Under the pieces are notes generated by a model. That model ran no database searches and had not been told where the DNA came from. It worked only from the letters and a program-made list of their open reading frames with translations. Shown here in pieces: positions 7,224-15,453 of a stretch of 39,893 bases of DNA. The stretch is from the NCBI GenBank assembly GCA_021786195.1, contig JAJYNS010000026.1:1-39893 (forward strand), written 5' to 3'. Within the stretch, counting starts at the first letter, position 1, and every line of letters begins with the position of its first letter. Both the position numbers and the translations under genes were made by a program. The stretch comes from Actinomycetes bacterium (lineage in GTDB: Bacteria > Actinomycetota > Acidimicrobiia > Acidimicrobiales > Bog-793).

Positions 7224-8135
7224 GTGACGGGGCCGACCGCCGAGGAGGACGACCGGCCGATCGGGGTCTTCGACAGCGGCTTCGGCGGCCTCACGGTGCT
7301 GCGGGCGCTCATCGACCTGCTGCCGGGCGAGCGCTTCGTCTACGTCGGGGACACCGGGCGCTATCCCTACGGCTCCCGGCCGGCGGAGCAGGTGCGGGAG
7401 TTCAGCCGGCAGATCGCGACCCACCTTGCCCGGGTCGAGAGGGCGAAGATGATCGTGGTCGCCTGCAACACGGCCGCGTCGGTGTCGCTCGAGACGCTGC
7501 GCGCCGAGCTTGACGTCCCGGTGGTGGGCGTGATCGAGCCGGGGATCCGCGCCGCCCTCGGCGCGACCCGCAATGCCAAGGTCGGCGTGATCGGAACGGT
7601 CGGGACGATCGCCTCCGGCGCCTACCAGCGCGCGGTCAAGCGGCTCGCGCCCGAGGTCGACGTCCACTGCGCGGCCTGCCCGGGGTTCGTCGAGTTCGTC
7701 GAGCGGGGTGAGACGGAGTCCGATCAGGTCCACGTGCTCGCCGAGCGGCTGCTCGCGCCGCTCGGGGAGGCCGGGATCGACACGCTGCTCCTCGGTTGCA
7801 CCCACTACCCGTTCCTTGCCCGGACGATCGGGGACGTGATGGGCCGAGGGGTGCTGCTCGTCTCGTCCGGCGACGAGACGGCCTTCGAGGTCCGTCGCCA
7901 GCTCGGCTCGACTGGCCCGTCGTCGGCAGCGGCCGGGCAGACGAGCGGCACGCGGGGGGCTCTCGCGCACGCGGGCGACGCGCTCCCGCCCGGAGCGGCG
8001 TGGGATCGCCGGCACCGCTTCCTCTCGTCGGGCGACCTCGACTGGTTCGTCGAGATGGGTCGTCGCCTGCTCGGCCCCGAGCTCGACAGGGCCGACCCGG
8101 TATCGTTCGAGCCGACCGGCCGGAAGGAGCCCTGA
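7224..8135 (+). CDS. murI: Glutamate racemase
   Basis: A 303-residue cofactor-independent racemase making D-glutamate for peptidoglycan. The two catalytic cysteines are in [10 protein letters not shown] and [10 protein letters not shown], and the N-terminal [17 protein letters not shown] and [11 protein letters not shown] motifs are intact. GTG 7224 is chosen because the family homology starts just after it; the frame is open further upstream but reads Arg-rich nonsense. A low-complexity linker around residues 225-265 (Ser/Ala/Gly-rich) precedes a last helix. It lies 83 bp after cysM and one base before rph, so is probably in the same transcript, the order seen in mycobacteria. Confidence 0.93.
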   Translation: MTGPTAEEDDRPIGVFDSGFGGLTVLRALIDLLPGERFVYVGDTGRYPYGSRPAEQVREFSRQIATHLARVERAKMIVVACNTAASVSLETLRAELDVPVVGVIEPGIRAALGATRNAKVGVIGTVGTIASGAYQRAVKRLAPEVDVHCAACPGFVEFVERGETESDQVHVLAERLLAPLGEAGIDTLLLGCTHYPFLARTIGDVMGRGVLLVSSGDETAFEVRRQLGSTGPSSAAAGQTSGTRGALAHAGDALPPGAAWDRRHRFLSSGDLDWFVEMGRRLLGPELDRADPVSFEPTGRKEP

Positions 8136-8136
8136 G

Positions 8137-8895
8137 ATGGAGACCCCGACACTGACGCGCCGCGACGGGCGCGCGGTTGACGAGATGCGCCCGATGCAGC
8201 TCGTGCGGGACTACACGGAGTTCGCCGCGGGCTCGGTGCTCGTCGTCGTCGGTCGCACGAAGGTGCTCTGCACCGCGTCGGTGGTGGAGGACGTGCCCCG
8301 CTGGATGCGGGGCACCGGACGGGGCTGGGTCACCGCGGAGTACTCGCTGCTCCCCGGGTCCTCACCGGAGCGGGTGGAGCGGGAGGCGACCCGGGGCCGT
8401 CAGTCCGGGCGCACCCAGGAGATCCAGCGGCTCATCGGCAGGGCCTTGCGCGGCGTCTGCGACCTGGCGGGGCTCGGCGAGCGCCAGGTCGTCCTCGACT
8501 GCGACGTGCTCCAGGCCGACGGCGGGACCCGCACGGCCGCAGTCTCCGGCTCCTACGTCGCGCTGCACGACGCCTGCACGAGGCTCGTGCAGGCGGGGAG
8601 GATCGGCGCCGTGCCGCTCGCTGACGCCTGTGCCGCCGTCTCCGTCGGGGTCGTCGACGCCGTGTGCATGCTCGACCTCGACTACTCCGAAGACTCCCGC
8701 GCCGAGGTGGACATGAACGTGGTGATGACCGGCTCGGGGCGCTTCGTCGAGGTGCAGGGAACGGCCGAAGGGCTGCCCTTCAGCCGCAGCGAGCTGGGGG
8801 AGCTGCTCGACCTCGCGACCTCGGGCGTCGAGCGGATCGTCGCGCTCCAAAAAGAGCTGCTCGCCGAGCCCCCGGTTCGGCGGGATCCGCTGTGA
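8137..8895 (+). CDS. rph: Ribonuclease PH
   Basis: A 252-residue phosphorolytic 3'-5' exoribonuclease that trims tRNA 3' ends. Recognisable segments are [36 protein letters not shown], the basic [40 protein letters not shown] and the C-terminal [19 protein letters not shown] 8137 is preceded by AAGGAG and begins one base after the murI stop. The last codons overlap the rdgB start by four bases (GTGA), implying coupled translation. Full length and intact. Confidence 0.96.
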   Translation: METPTLTRRDGRAVDEMRPMQLVRDYTEFAAGSVLVVVGRTKVLCTASVVEDVPRWMRGTGRGWVTAEYSLLPGSSPERVEREATRGRQSGRTQEIQRLIGRALRGVCDLAGLGERQVVLDCDVLQADGGTRTAAVSGSYVALHDACTRLVQAGRIGAVPLADACAAVSVGVVDAVCMLDLDYSEDSRAEVDMNVVMTGSGRFVEVQGTAEGLPFSRSELGELLDLATSGVERIVALQKELLAEPPVRRDPL

Positions 8896-9527
8896 GCGCG
8901 GCAGGAGGAGCCGGCGCGCGCGTGCATCCGCTTGTGCTCTCGACGGCCAACCCGGACAAGAGGGTCGAGATCGCCGAGATACTGTCGGAGGTGCTGCCGG
9001 GCCTCGAGCTGCTCGAGCGCCCTGCCGGGGTCCCGGAGATCGAGGAGAGCGGCGCCAGCCTGGAGGAGAACGCTCGCCTCAAGGCCCGGGCGCTCGCGGA
9101 GGCGACGGGGCTCGGGGCGCTCGCGGACGACACCGGGCTCGAGGTCGACGCGCTCTCCGGAGCGCCGGGGATCCGTTCGGCCCGCTTCGCGGGTCCAGGA
9201 GCGAGCTACTCGGACAACGTCGCGAAGCTGCTCGGGGCGCTCTCGGGGAGCTCCCATCGCTCGGCCCGGTTCAGGACCGTCGCGCTCGCGAGGCTGGCGG
9301 ACGGCCGGGAGCTCGTCTGCGAGGGCGTGCTCGACGGCTCGATCGCCGAGGCGCCCCGGGGTCAGGGCGGGTTCGGCTACGACCCGGTGTTCGTCCCCGC
9401 CGGCGGGGACGGGCGCACGCTCGCCGAGCTGCCTCCGGCGGCGAAGCACGAGATCTCGGCCCGCGGGAAGGCGTTCCGGGGCCTCGCCAGGCTGCTCCTC
9501 GAGGAGGTGGGACCATGCGGGTCGTAG
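8892..9527 (+). CDS. rdgB: dITP/XTP pyrophosphatase RdgB
   Basis: A 211-residue Ham1/ITPase enzyme that hydrolyses non-canonical purine triphosphates such as dITP and XTP. Motifs include [16 protein letters not shown] (the T/S-x-N-x-x-K substrate motif), [43 protein letters not shown] and [12 protein letters not shown]. The start is GTG 8892, four bases inside rph; the frame is open further upstream but overlaps rph and has no homology there. It overlaps the next gene by 13 bp. The rph-rdgB pairing is widespread. Confidence 0.94.
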   Translation: MSAAGGAGARVHPLVLSTANPDKRVEIAEILSEVLPGLELLERPAGVPEIEESGASLEENARLKARALAEATGLGALADDTGLEVDALSGAPGIRSARFAGPGASYSDNVAKLLGALSGSSHRSARFRTVALARLADGRELVCEGVLDGSIAEAPRGQGGFGYDPVFVPAGGDGRTLAELPPAAKHEISARGKAFRGLARLLLEEVGPCGS

Positions 9528-10489
9528 TGATCGGCGCCACGGGCCACATCGGCGGGTACCTCGTTCCGAGGCTCGTCGCCCGCGGGCACGAGGTCGTCGC
9601 GCTGAGCCGCGGGCGACGAGAGCCCTACCGCACGCACCCGGCCTGGTCCGCGGTCGAGCGGGTCACCGTCGACCGCGACGCCGAGGACGCCGCCGACCGC
9701 TTCGGCCGGCGCGTCGCGGAACTCGGCGCCGACGTCGTCGTCGACCTCGTCTGCTTCAGCCCAGCATCGGCGGAGAAGCTCGTGGAGGCCCTGCGCGGGA
9801 CGGGCACCTTCCTCGTGCACTGCGGGACGATCTGGGTGCACGGGCACGGCGTGGAGGTCCCCGTCACGGAGGACGCGCCTCGGCGGCCCTTCGGCGAGTA
9901 CGGAACAGCCAAGGCGGCGATCGAGCGCCTGCTGCTCGACCGGGCGCGCCGGGGCGTCCTCCGGGCGACGGTGCTCCACCCCGGGCACATCGTCGGTCCC
10001 GGCTGGGTGCCGGTCAACCCGGCGGGGAACGCCGATCTCGCGGTCTACGCTCGCCTCGCCGCAGGCGAGGAGGTCGCGCTGCCGGGTTTCGGTCTCGAGA
10101 CGCTGCACCACGTCCACGCCGACGACGTGGCCCAGGCCTTCGAGCGGGCGATCGACCATCCCGGCGCGGCCTGCGGGGAGTCGTTCCACGTCGTCTCCGA
10201 GCGCGCGGTGACCTTGAGAGGGTTCGCCGAGGCTGTCGCCTCGTGGTTCGGCGTCCCGGCACGCCTGACCTTCCTCCCGTGGGACCGGTGGCGGGAGACC
10301 GTCGGCCCCGAGGAGGCCTCTACGAGCTGGGAGCACGTCGCACGCAGCCCGTCGATGTCGATCGCCAAGGCCCGCTCGCTGCTCGGCTACAGCCCCCGCT
10401 ACAGCTCGCTCCAGGCGGTGGCCGAGGCGCTCGGCTGGCTGGTGGCCAATGGCCGGCTCGACACGGGCGGGCGATTCCCCGCCCTGTGA
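9515..10489 (+). CDS. NAD-dependent epimerase/dehydratase family protein
   Basis: A 324-residue extended short-chain dehydrogenase. The N-terminal Rossmann motif is [16 protein letters not shown] (G-x-x-G-x-x-G), and a Y-G-T-A-K sequence near residue 129 supplies the Y-x-x-x-K catalytic pair. HVHADDVAQAFERAIDHP is the typical C-terminal segment of sugar-nucleotide epimerases. Substrate unknown. ATG 9515 overlaps rdgB by 13 bp, and the stop overlaps the next start by four bases, so it is coupled both to the housekeeping operon and to the mannosyltransferase; a role in cell-envelope glycolipid precursors is an inference from that. Confidence 0.82.
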   Translation: MRVVVIGATGHIGGYLVPRLVARGHEVVALSRGRREPYRTHPAWSAVERVTVDRDAEDAADRFGRRVAELGADVVVDLVCFSPASAEKLVEALRGTGTFLVHCGTIWVHGHGVEVPVTEDAPRRPFGEYGTAKAAIERLLLDRARRGVLRATVLHPGHIVGPGWVPVNPAGNADLAVYARLAAGEEVALPGFGLETLHHVHADDVAQAFERAIDHPGAACGESFHVVSERAVTLRGFAEAVASWFGVPARLTFLPWDRWRETVGPEEASTSWEHVARSPSMSIAKARSLLGYSPRYSSLQAVAEALGWLVANGRLDTGGRFPAL

Positions 10490-11613
10490 CCCACCTGCTC
10501 GTCACGAACGACTTCCCGCCGAAGATCGGCGGGATCCAGACCTACCTGTTCGAGCTCTGGCGGCGCCTCCCCCCCGAGGAGTTCGCCGTGCTCACGATCG
10601 GGCATTCCGGGGCGGCCGAGCACGACGCGCGTGCGGGGTTCCGCATCGAGCGGCTTCGGGTCCCGCTGATGCTGCCGACGCCGCGGGTCCGTGAGGCGGT
10701 CGTGGGACTCGCGGGGGAGATCGGTGCCTCGCTCGTCGTCCTCGACCCTGCCCTGCCCCTCGGCCTCCTCGGTCGGCGGCTCCCGGTCCCCTACGCGGTC
10801 GTGCTCCACGGCGCCGAGGTGACCGTGCCCGCGCGGCTCCCCTGCGCCCGCGAGTTGCTGGCAAGCGTGGTCTCCGGGGCGAGGCTCGTCGTCGCCGCCG
10901 GGGGCTATCCCGCGGCGGAGGCTCGGCGCGCTACCCGGGGCCGGATGCCGGCGACGGTCGTGGTCCCGCCGGGGGTGGACGCGCAGCGGTTCCGCCCGCT
11001 CGATCCCGCCGAGCGCGCCGAGGCTCGCCGACGCCTCGGCCTGCCGGCCGAGGGTCGGCTGGTCGCCAGCGTCAGCAGGCTCGTCCCGCGCAAGGGGATG
11101 GACGTGCTCGTCGAGGCGGCGGCCCGCCTCGCGCCGGATCGGCCCGACCTGTGCGTGGCGATCGCGGGGGAAGGGCGCGACGCCGGCCGGATCGCCCGCC
11201 TCGCGCGCAGGAGCGGGGCACCGGTCCGCCTGCTCGGGCGGCTGAGCGACGAGGAGGTCGCCCTGCTCGACGGGGCCTGCGACGTCTGGGCGATGCCTTG
11301 TCGGACGCGTTGGCTCGGTCTCGAGCAGGAAGGCTTCGGCATCGTCTTCCTCGAGGCGGCCGCCTCGGGGGTCGCGTCGCTGGCAGGACGGAGCGGCGGC
11401 GCGGACGAAGCGGTGCTCGACGGCGTGACCGGACTCGTGGCCGACCGGCCGGGTGATGTCGTCGTGGTCAGTGAGGCGCTCGCACGCCTGCTCGACGACG
11501 CCGAGCTGCGGGCTCGGCTCGGCGCCGCGGCTCGAGCGCACGCGCTCGCCGAGCACGAGTACTCGCAGCTCGCCGACCGCCTCGCCTCGGCGCTGGCGGA
11601 CGCGGGAGGCTGA
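10486..11613 (+). CDS. GT4 glycosyltransferase, PimB/PimC-like mannosyltransferase
   Basis: A 375-residue GT-B enzyme from GTG 10486. The N-terminal half has LLVTNDFPPKIGGIQTYLFEL. The C-terminal half has VVPPGVDAQRFRP, SRLVPRKGMDVLVEA, AMPCRTR and EQEGFGIVFLEAAASG, the E-x7-E nucleotide-sugar motif. These segments closely match PimB' of Mycobacterium, which adds the second mannose to phosphatidylinositol mannoside from GDP-mannose. The exact acceptor here is inferred. It is the last gene of the mec-to-GT run and converges on hsp20. Confidence 0.85.
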   Translation: MTHLLVTNDFPPKIGGIQTYLFELWRRLPPEEFAVLTIGHSGAAEHDARAGFRIERLRVPLMLPTPRVREAVVGLAGEIGASLVVLDPALPLGLLGRRLPVPYAVVLHGAEVTVPARLPCARELLASVVSGARLVVAAGGYPAAEARRATRGRMPATVVVPPGVDAQRFRPLDPAERAEARRRLGLPAEGRLVASVSRLVPRKGMDVLVEAAARLAPDRPDLCVAIAGEGRDAGRIARLARRSGAPVRLLGRLSDEEVALLDGACDVWAMPCRTRWLGLEQEGFGIVFLEAAASGVASLAGRSGGADEAVLDGVTGLVADRPGDVVVVSEALARLLDDAELRARLGAAARAHALAEHEYSQLADRLASALADAGG

Positions 11614-11654
11614 CTCGACGTCTCCTTGCCCGTGCACCCCACGCCTGGTCGTGG

Positions 11655-11680
11655 CCTGCGGCCGGCGGTGCCGCTGCAGG
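11655..11680. terminator. Possible bidirectional hairpin between convergent genes
   Basis: CCTGCGGC and GCTGCAGG pair over eight positions (one G-U), with a further GGC/GCC inside the loop. It lies between the stops of the mannosyltransferase and hsp20 genes. No T-tract. Confidence 0.35.
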
Positions 11681-11717
11681 AGCGCTTCGGCAGGGCGCCG
11701 CTGGCCGCAGGATGCGC

Positions 11718-12167
11718 TCAGGACCTCGAGATCGGGATCTTCGAGGTCTTCGAGCCGCCTTCGGCCACCGGCACCCTCACCTCGAGGATGCCGTCCTTGT
11801 AGCTCGCCTTGATGTCCGACTCGGCCGTCCCGGGCGGCAGTGGCAGCGTCCGGGAGAAGGCGCCGTAGCGCAGCTCGGACCGGCGGATGTTCGCCTGCTC
11901 GACCTTGTGCTCCTGGCGGCGCTCCGCCCGTATCTGCAGCATGCCGTCCGTGATCGACACCTCGATGTCCCGGTCGGGGTCGACGCCGGCGATCTCCGCG
12001 CGCACCACGAGGTCCCGGCCTTCGTAGAGCTCCTCCACCTTGATCTCGTCCTCGGCGAGCATGCGTCGCCACAGGCGTGACGGATGGAACGGCCAGTCGA
12101 ACAACAGGCCCCGGTCGAACACGTCCGGCCAGCTCGAGCTTTCGGGGTCACGTCGGATCATGGACAT
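11718..12167 (-). CDS. Hsp20/alpha-crystallin small heat-shock protein
   Basis: A 149-residue ATP-independent holdase chaperone. The alpha-crystallin domain spans about residues 40-135: VEELYEGRDLVVRAEIAGVDPDRDIEVSI is split over beta strands 2-3, followed by LQIRAERRQEH, ELRYGAFSRTLPLP and the conserved KASYKDGILEVRVP (the A-x-x-x-n-G-v-L motif). The tail ends SKTSKIPISRS, with an I-P-I that fits the I-x-I oligomerisation motif. ATG 12167 has a strong GGAGGT site seven bases upstream. It lies 96 bp after the NRAMP gene on the same strand. No HAIR or CIRCE element is visible. Confidence 0.93.
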   Translation of the reverse strand: MSMIRRDPESSSWPDVFDRGLLFDWPFHPSRLWRRMLAEDEIKVEELYEGRDLVVRAEIAGVDPDRDIEVSITDGMLQIRAERRQEHKVEQANIRRSELRYGAFSRTLPLPPGTAESDIKASYKDGILEVRVPVAEGGSKTSKIPISRS

Positions 12168-12263
12168 GTCCGCTACCTCCTTTTTGCCCGCCCGATCAGT
12201 CTACGGCCGGCACGGCCCGAGCACCCCGCCGCGGGCGCCCGCCCTCGAGGGCCCTCCCTGCCC

Positions 12264-13571
12264 TCAGGCGAGCGTGAGCACCACGCCCGTCAGCCCGAGG
12301 GCGGCAATGGCGACGACGAGCACGGAGGTGGCCCAGTTGCGGGCACCGTGGAGGCGTGCGGCGGGCGGGAGCGCCCGACGCTCGACCGCGAGCAGGAAGC
12401 CGAGCACGACCGGCAGGAGCGCAGCGTTGATCACCTGGACGTCGACGCTCAGCTCGACGAGGTTCGGGGCGAGAAGGACGGCGAGCGCGGCAACCCCGAG
12501 CGCCGATACGCACAGCGTCCGGAACTTCCAGGCGAGCCGCGGCGACTCGTTGAGGCTGTGGCGCCACCCGAGGACCTCCGATAGGCCCCAGGCGCCCCCG
12601 ACGGTCACCACGACCGTGGCGACGGCCGCGGCCCCGAGCATCCCGAGGCCGAAGAGCAGCCGGGCCGTCGCCCTGCCGAGGAACGGCTGGAGCGCTCCGG
12701 CGATCTCCCCGATGGTGTCGAGCGGCCGGCCACCGGCGGTCCTGCCGATGGTCGCGGCGGTGGCGACGAGTATCGCGACCATCACGACCTGGGTGGCGAC
12801 GGCGCCGATCGCCGTGTCGGCGCGGGCCGTGCCGATGCGCTCCGGGAGGATGCCTTTGTCGACGACGGCCTGCTGCTGGTAGAAGACCATCCAGGGCATG
12901 ATCACGGCGCCCACGTTCGCTGCGACGAGCTTGAAGTAGGGCCGGCTGGCGACGAGGGGGCTCGACGCGGCGTGCCACAGCGCGCCCGCCTCGGGGTGCG
13001 AGAGAACAGCCGCCGGCACGAACACCAGCTCGAGCAGGCCGACCGCGATCGCGGCCAGCTCGACCCTCCGGTAGGCCGCTCCTGCGCAGAGCGCGCCGAA
13101 GGTCGCCGTCGTGGCAAGGAGCGTCGCCCAGTCCGGGATCCCGGCGAGCTCGCCAGCGCCGGCGAGCCCGGCGAGCTCGGTGACGAGCGCGCCGAGGGAG
13201 GCGACGAACAAGGTCCCTCCCGACAGCAGTGCCCAGCGGGGGCCGAAGTGCTCCCGGATGAGCGCGCCGTGCCCCTGTCGCGTCCAGATGCCGAGCCGTA
13301 CCGTGAGCTCCTGGACGACATAGAGGACCGGGATGAGCACGACCTCGAGCGCGAGGAGCCGGTAGCCCCACCGGGCGCCGGACTGCGCCGCCGTCACCAC
13401 GCTGCCGGCGTCGGTGTCCGCCAGCATCACGGCGAGCCCCGGTCCGAACCCGACGAGGAGGGCGAATCGGGTGAAGAGGCGGCTGCGCCTCGCGCCGGCG
13501 GCACCTGTGTCACGGCCCGGCCGGCCAGAGTCGTCCGAGGACACCACGGCCGGGTGCTCGGGGAGGGCCAC
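12264..13571 (-). CDS. NRAMP-family-like metal transporter with modified binding motifs
   Basis: A 435-residue membrane protein with about 11 hydrophobic helices and the NRAMP (LeuT) fold pattern. In helix 1 the canonical D-P-G-N metal motif reads D-A-G-S within MLADTDAGSVVTAAQSGA. In helix 6 the canonical M-P-H is M-P-W in GAVIMPWMVFYQQQAVVDKG. Met and Pro are kept, while the His and Asn are replaced, as in NRAMP-related groups whose ion choice differs from Mn/Fe transporters. Substrate therefore uncertain: Mg or another divalent ion is possible. GTG 13571 starts the ORF with no strong ribosome site. It precedes hsp20 on the same strand. Confidence 0.75.
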   Translation of the reverse strand: MALPEHPAVVSSDDSGRPGRDTGAAGARRSRLFTRFALLVGFGPGLAVMLADTDAGSVVTAAQSGARWGYRLLALEVVLIPVLYVVQELTVRLGIWTRQGHGALIREHFGPRWALLSGGTLFVASLGALVTELAGLAGAGELAGIPDWATLLATTATFGALCAGAAYRRVELAAIAVGLLELVFVPAAVLSHPEAGALWHAASSPLVASRPYFKLVAANVGAVIMPWMVFYQQQAVVDKGILPERIGTARADTAIGAVATQVVMVAILVATAATIGRTAGGRPLDTIGEIAGALQPFLGRATARLLFGLGMLGAAAVATVVVTVGGAWGLSEVLGWRHSLNESPRLAWKFRTLCVSALGVAALAVLLAPNLVELSVDVQVINAALLPVVLGFLLAVERRALPPAARLHGARNWATSVLVVAIAALGLTGVVLTLA

Positions 13572-13916
13572 AGCTCGATGCTCGCCCGAGGCGAGGACGT
13601 GGCCAAGGGCCGAAGGACCCGAATGAGGCGCGCCGAATGCCGAGGATCAAGGCCACCGAACACCTCGGCCGGCGACCCCGCGGGAGCGCCGCTCGAGAGG
13701 GCCGACTGCCGGTGGCGCCCGAGCGTCACACCCCGGAGTCATGATCCCTTGCATCGAGGGACCGGCGGGCACGGTGCTGAGCCGGTCCGGGAGCGAGGGA
13801 GGTGCGAATTGCACGGGGCGATCGCAGACGGGCGCCGGGCGGGGGCCGGGCCGGGCGCGCCGGCCGGCCGGGCGGGGACGCCGGGAGGAGAGGCGGGCGC
13901 CGAGGGGAGCGGGGCA
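13572..13916. other. Divergent intergenic region, no gene seen
   Basis: A 345-bp gap between the NRAMP gene (minus) and a small plus-strand gene. It contains a perfect 8-bp inverted repeat, GGACCGGC at 13759-13766 and GCCGGTCC at 13781-13788. No start codon with a ribosome site and coherent product was found, and no clear promoter pair could be assigned. Confidence 0.4.
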
Positions 13917-14123
13917 GTGGTCGCTTCCAGCACGCTGACGGTGAGCTGCGACGACTGTGTCCTCGACGGCACGGCGGCCTGCGAGGACTGCGTCGTTGCC
14001 TACCTGCTCGATCGGCGGCGCGACGACGCCGTCGTCATCGACGCGGCCGAGGCGCGGGCGTTGCGTCTCTTCGAGGGCGCGGGCCTGCTGCCCGGTCTGC
14101 GCCACGAGCGCCGGGCCGGCTGA
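13917..14123 (+). CDS. Small Cys-rich conserved protein
   Basis: A 68-residue protein from GTG 13917, chosen for the GAGGGGAGC site eight bases upstream and because similarity starts there. Its N-terminal half has two C-x-x-C pairs (VSCDDCVLDG and ACEDCVVAYLL), a likely zinc or redox site; the second half is an acidic then Leu-rich helix (DAAEARALRLFEGAGLLPGLR). I recall similar short proteins in other actinobacteria, with the same Cys pairs and a terminal AGL-x-P segment, but know no function. It is 144 bp before the START-like gene. Confidence 0.65.
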   Translation: MVASSTLTVSCDDCVLDGTAACEDCVVAYLLDRRRDDAVVIDAAEARALRLFEGAGLLPGLRHERRAG

Positions 14124-14267
14124 GGCGCGGGTGGGCGCGCGCCGGCCCGGCCGGGCGGCGTGGGCCACCCGGGGGGACGGCGGACGTGCTACATACTCTC
14201 GCCAGGCACGCGCGACGCCCCGGCCGCCGCCGGGGTGTCGCATGTGGCTGCGCGGAAGGGAGCGGAC

Positions 14268-14708
14268 GTGGAGCGCACCGCCGAGCGGATGGTGATCGGA
14301 GGCACCCTGGCGCGCTGCATCGAGGTCGTGACGGACGTCGAGCGCTATCCCGAGTGGGTCGCCGACCTCAAGGAGGTGCACGTCCTCAACCGGGACGACG
14401 AGGGCCGGCCGTCGGTCGTCGCCTTCCGGGCCGGCGCCTTCGGCCGGAGCACGAGCTATGTCCTCGCTTACGACTACTCGAACGCCCCGGCGGAGATCTC
14501 CTGGATCCAGAAGGAGGGAGACCTGACCAACCGGCTGGACGGTCGCTACCGCTTCGCTCCCCTGCCGGAGGGCGCCACTGAGGTCGTCTACGAGCTCGCC
14601 GTCGAGCTGCGCGTGCCGATCCCGAACTTCGTCAAGCGCCGCGCCGAGGGCCACATCCTCCACGCGGCCGTCCGTGACCTGAAGGCGAGGGTCGAGTCGC
14701 TGCCCTGA
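14268..14708 (+). CDS. SRPBCC (START-like) family protein
   Basis: A 146-residue single-domain protein of the polyketide cyclase/dehydrase or coenzyme Q-binding type. The pattern ARCIEVVTDVERYPEWVADLKEV is the family entry helix and loop, followed by alternating beta strands and the C-terminal long helix (FVKRRAEGHILHAAVRDLKARVE) that closes the hydrophobic pocket. Ligand unknown. GTG 14268 is preferred because GGAAGGGAG lies upstream; 36 more codons are open but unlikely. TACATACT near 14198 might be a -10 region. The next gene starts two bases after the stop. Confidence 0.8.
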   Translation: MERTAERMVIGGTLARCIEVVTDVERYPEWVADLKEVHVLNRDDEGRPSVVAFRAGAFGRSTSYVLAYDYSNAPAEISWIQKEGDLTNRLDGRYRFAPLPEGATEVVYELAVELRVPIPNFVKRRAEGHILHAAVRDLKARVESLP

Positions 14709-14710
14709 CC

Positions 14711-15415
14711 ATGCGCGTCGGGGTCGTGCTGCCGACGTTCACCGCCTCGGCGGCACCGGCGCTCGAGGCGGCCCGGGAGGCGGAGGCCGAGGGGATCCAC
14801 GGCGTCTTCGCCTACGACCACCTCTGGCCGATGGGTCGACCCCTGCGCCCCGCCCTGTCGTCGTTCCCCCTCCTCGGCGCGGTGGCGGCGAGCACGAGCT
14901 CGGTGATGCTCGGCCCGCTTGTCGCGCGTGTCGGCACGGTCGCCGACGACCTGCTCGTGAGCGAGCTGCTCACCCTCGACACCGTGAGCGCCGGGCGTCT
15001 GGTCGCCGCGATCGGGACGGGCGATCGCAAGAGCCTTGCCGAGATGGAGGGCTACGGCGTGCCCCGGGCGACGGTGGCCTCTCGCCGGGGGAGCCTGGCC
15101 CGGGTTGCCTCGGCGATGCTCGACGCCGGCGTCGAGGCCTGGATCGGGGGAGGCTCGGCGGCGACGAACGCCGTCGCCCGTGCGACTGACGCGGCGCTGA
15201 ACCTCTGGGCGGCTCCGGCCGAGGTGCTCGCCGCGGCTGCAGGAGACGGGGAGGTGACCTGGGGCGGCGTCCTTCCCCCGGACCCGGCCGCCGCCGCCGG
15301 CCTGCTCGGCGCCCTGGCGGGGTCCGGCGCGAGCTGGGCCGTCCTCGGCTGGCCCGGCTCCTTGGGGCCGGTGGTCGCGGCCGCACGCGCGGCGGGGATC
15401 GAGCTCGGTCGGTAG
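14711..15415 (+). CDS. Short LLM-class (luciferase-like) flavin-dependent oxidoreductase
   Basis: A 234-residue protein with the N-terminal half of the bacterial luciferase/F420-dependent TIM barrel: MRVGVVLPTF, AAREAEAEGIHGVFAYDHLW, and LLVSELLTLDTVSAGRLVAAIGTGD, where the L-D-x-x-S-x-G-R motif is diagnostic. Most relatives are 280-350 residues long; the central barrel region here is abbreviated, so catalytic competence and cofactor (FMN or F420) are uncertain. It begins two bases after the START-like gene and ends at the position where the aminotransferase frame opens. Confidence 0.75.
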   Translation: MRVGVVLPTFTASAAPALEAAREAEAEGIHGVFAYDHLWPMGRPLRPALSSFPLLGAVAASTSSVMLGPLVARVGTVADDLLVSELLTLDTVSAGRLVAAIGTGDRKSLAEMEGYGVPRATVASRRGSLARVASAMLDAGVEAWIGGGSAATNAVARATDAALNLWAAPAEVLAAAAGDGEVTWGGVLPPDPAAAAGLLGALAGSGASWAVLGWPGSLGPVVAAARAAGIELGR

Positions 15416-15453
15416 TGGCGACCGGCCGGGCGTGCGGCAGCTACGCTCGGCCG

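Noticed and set aside
8932-10485. Long plus-strand frame upstream of the mannosyltransferase
   Set aside because: It is an open Arg-rich shadow of rdgB and the epimerase; the real start is GTG 10486.
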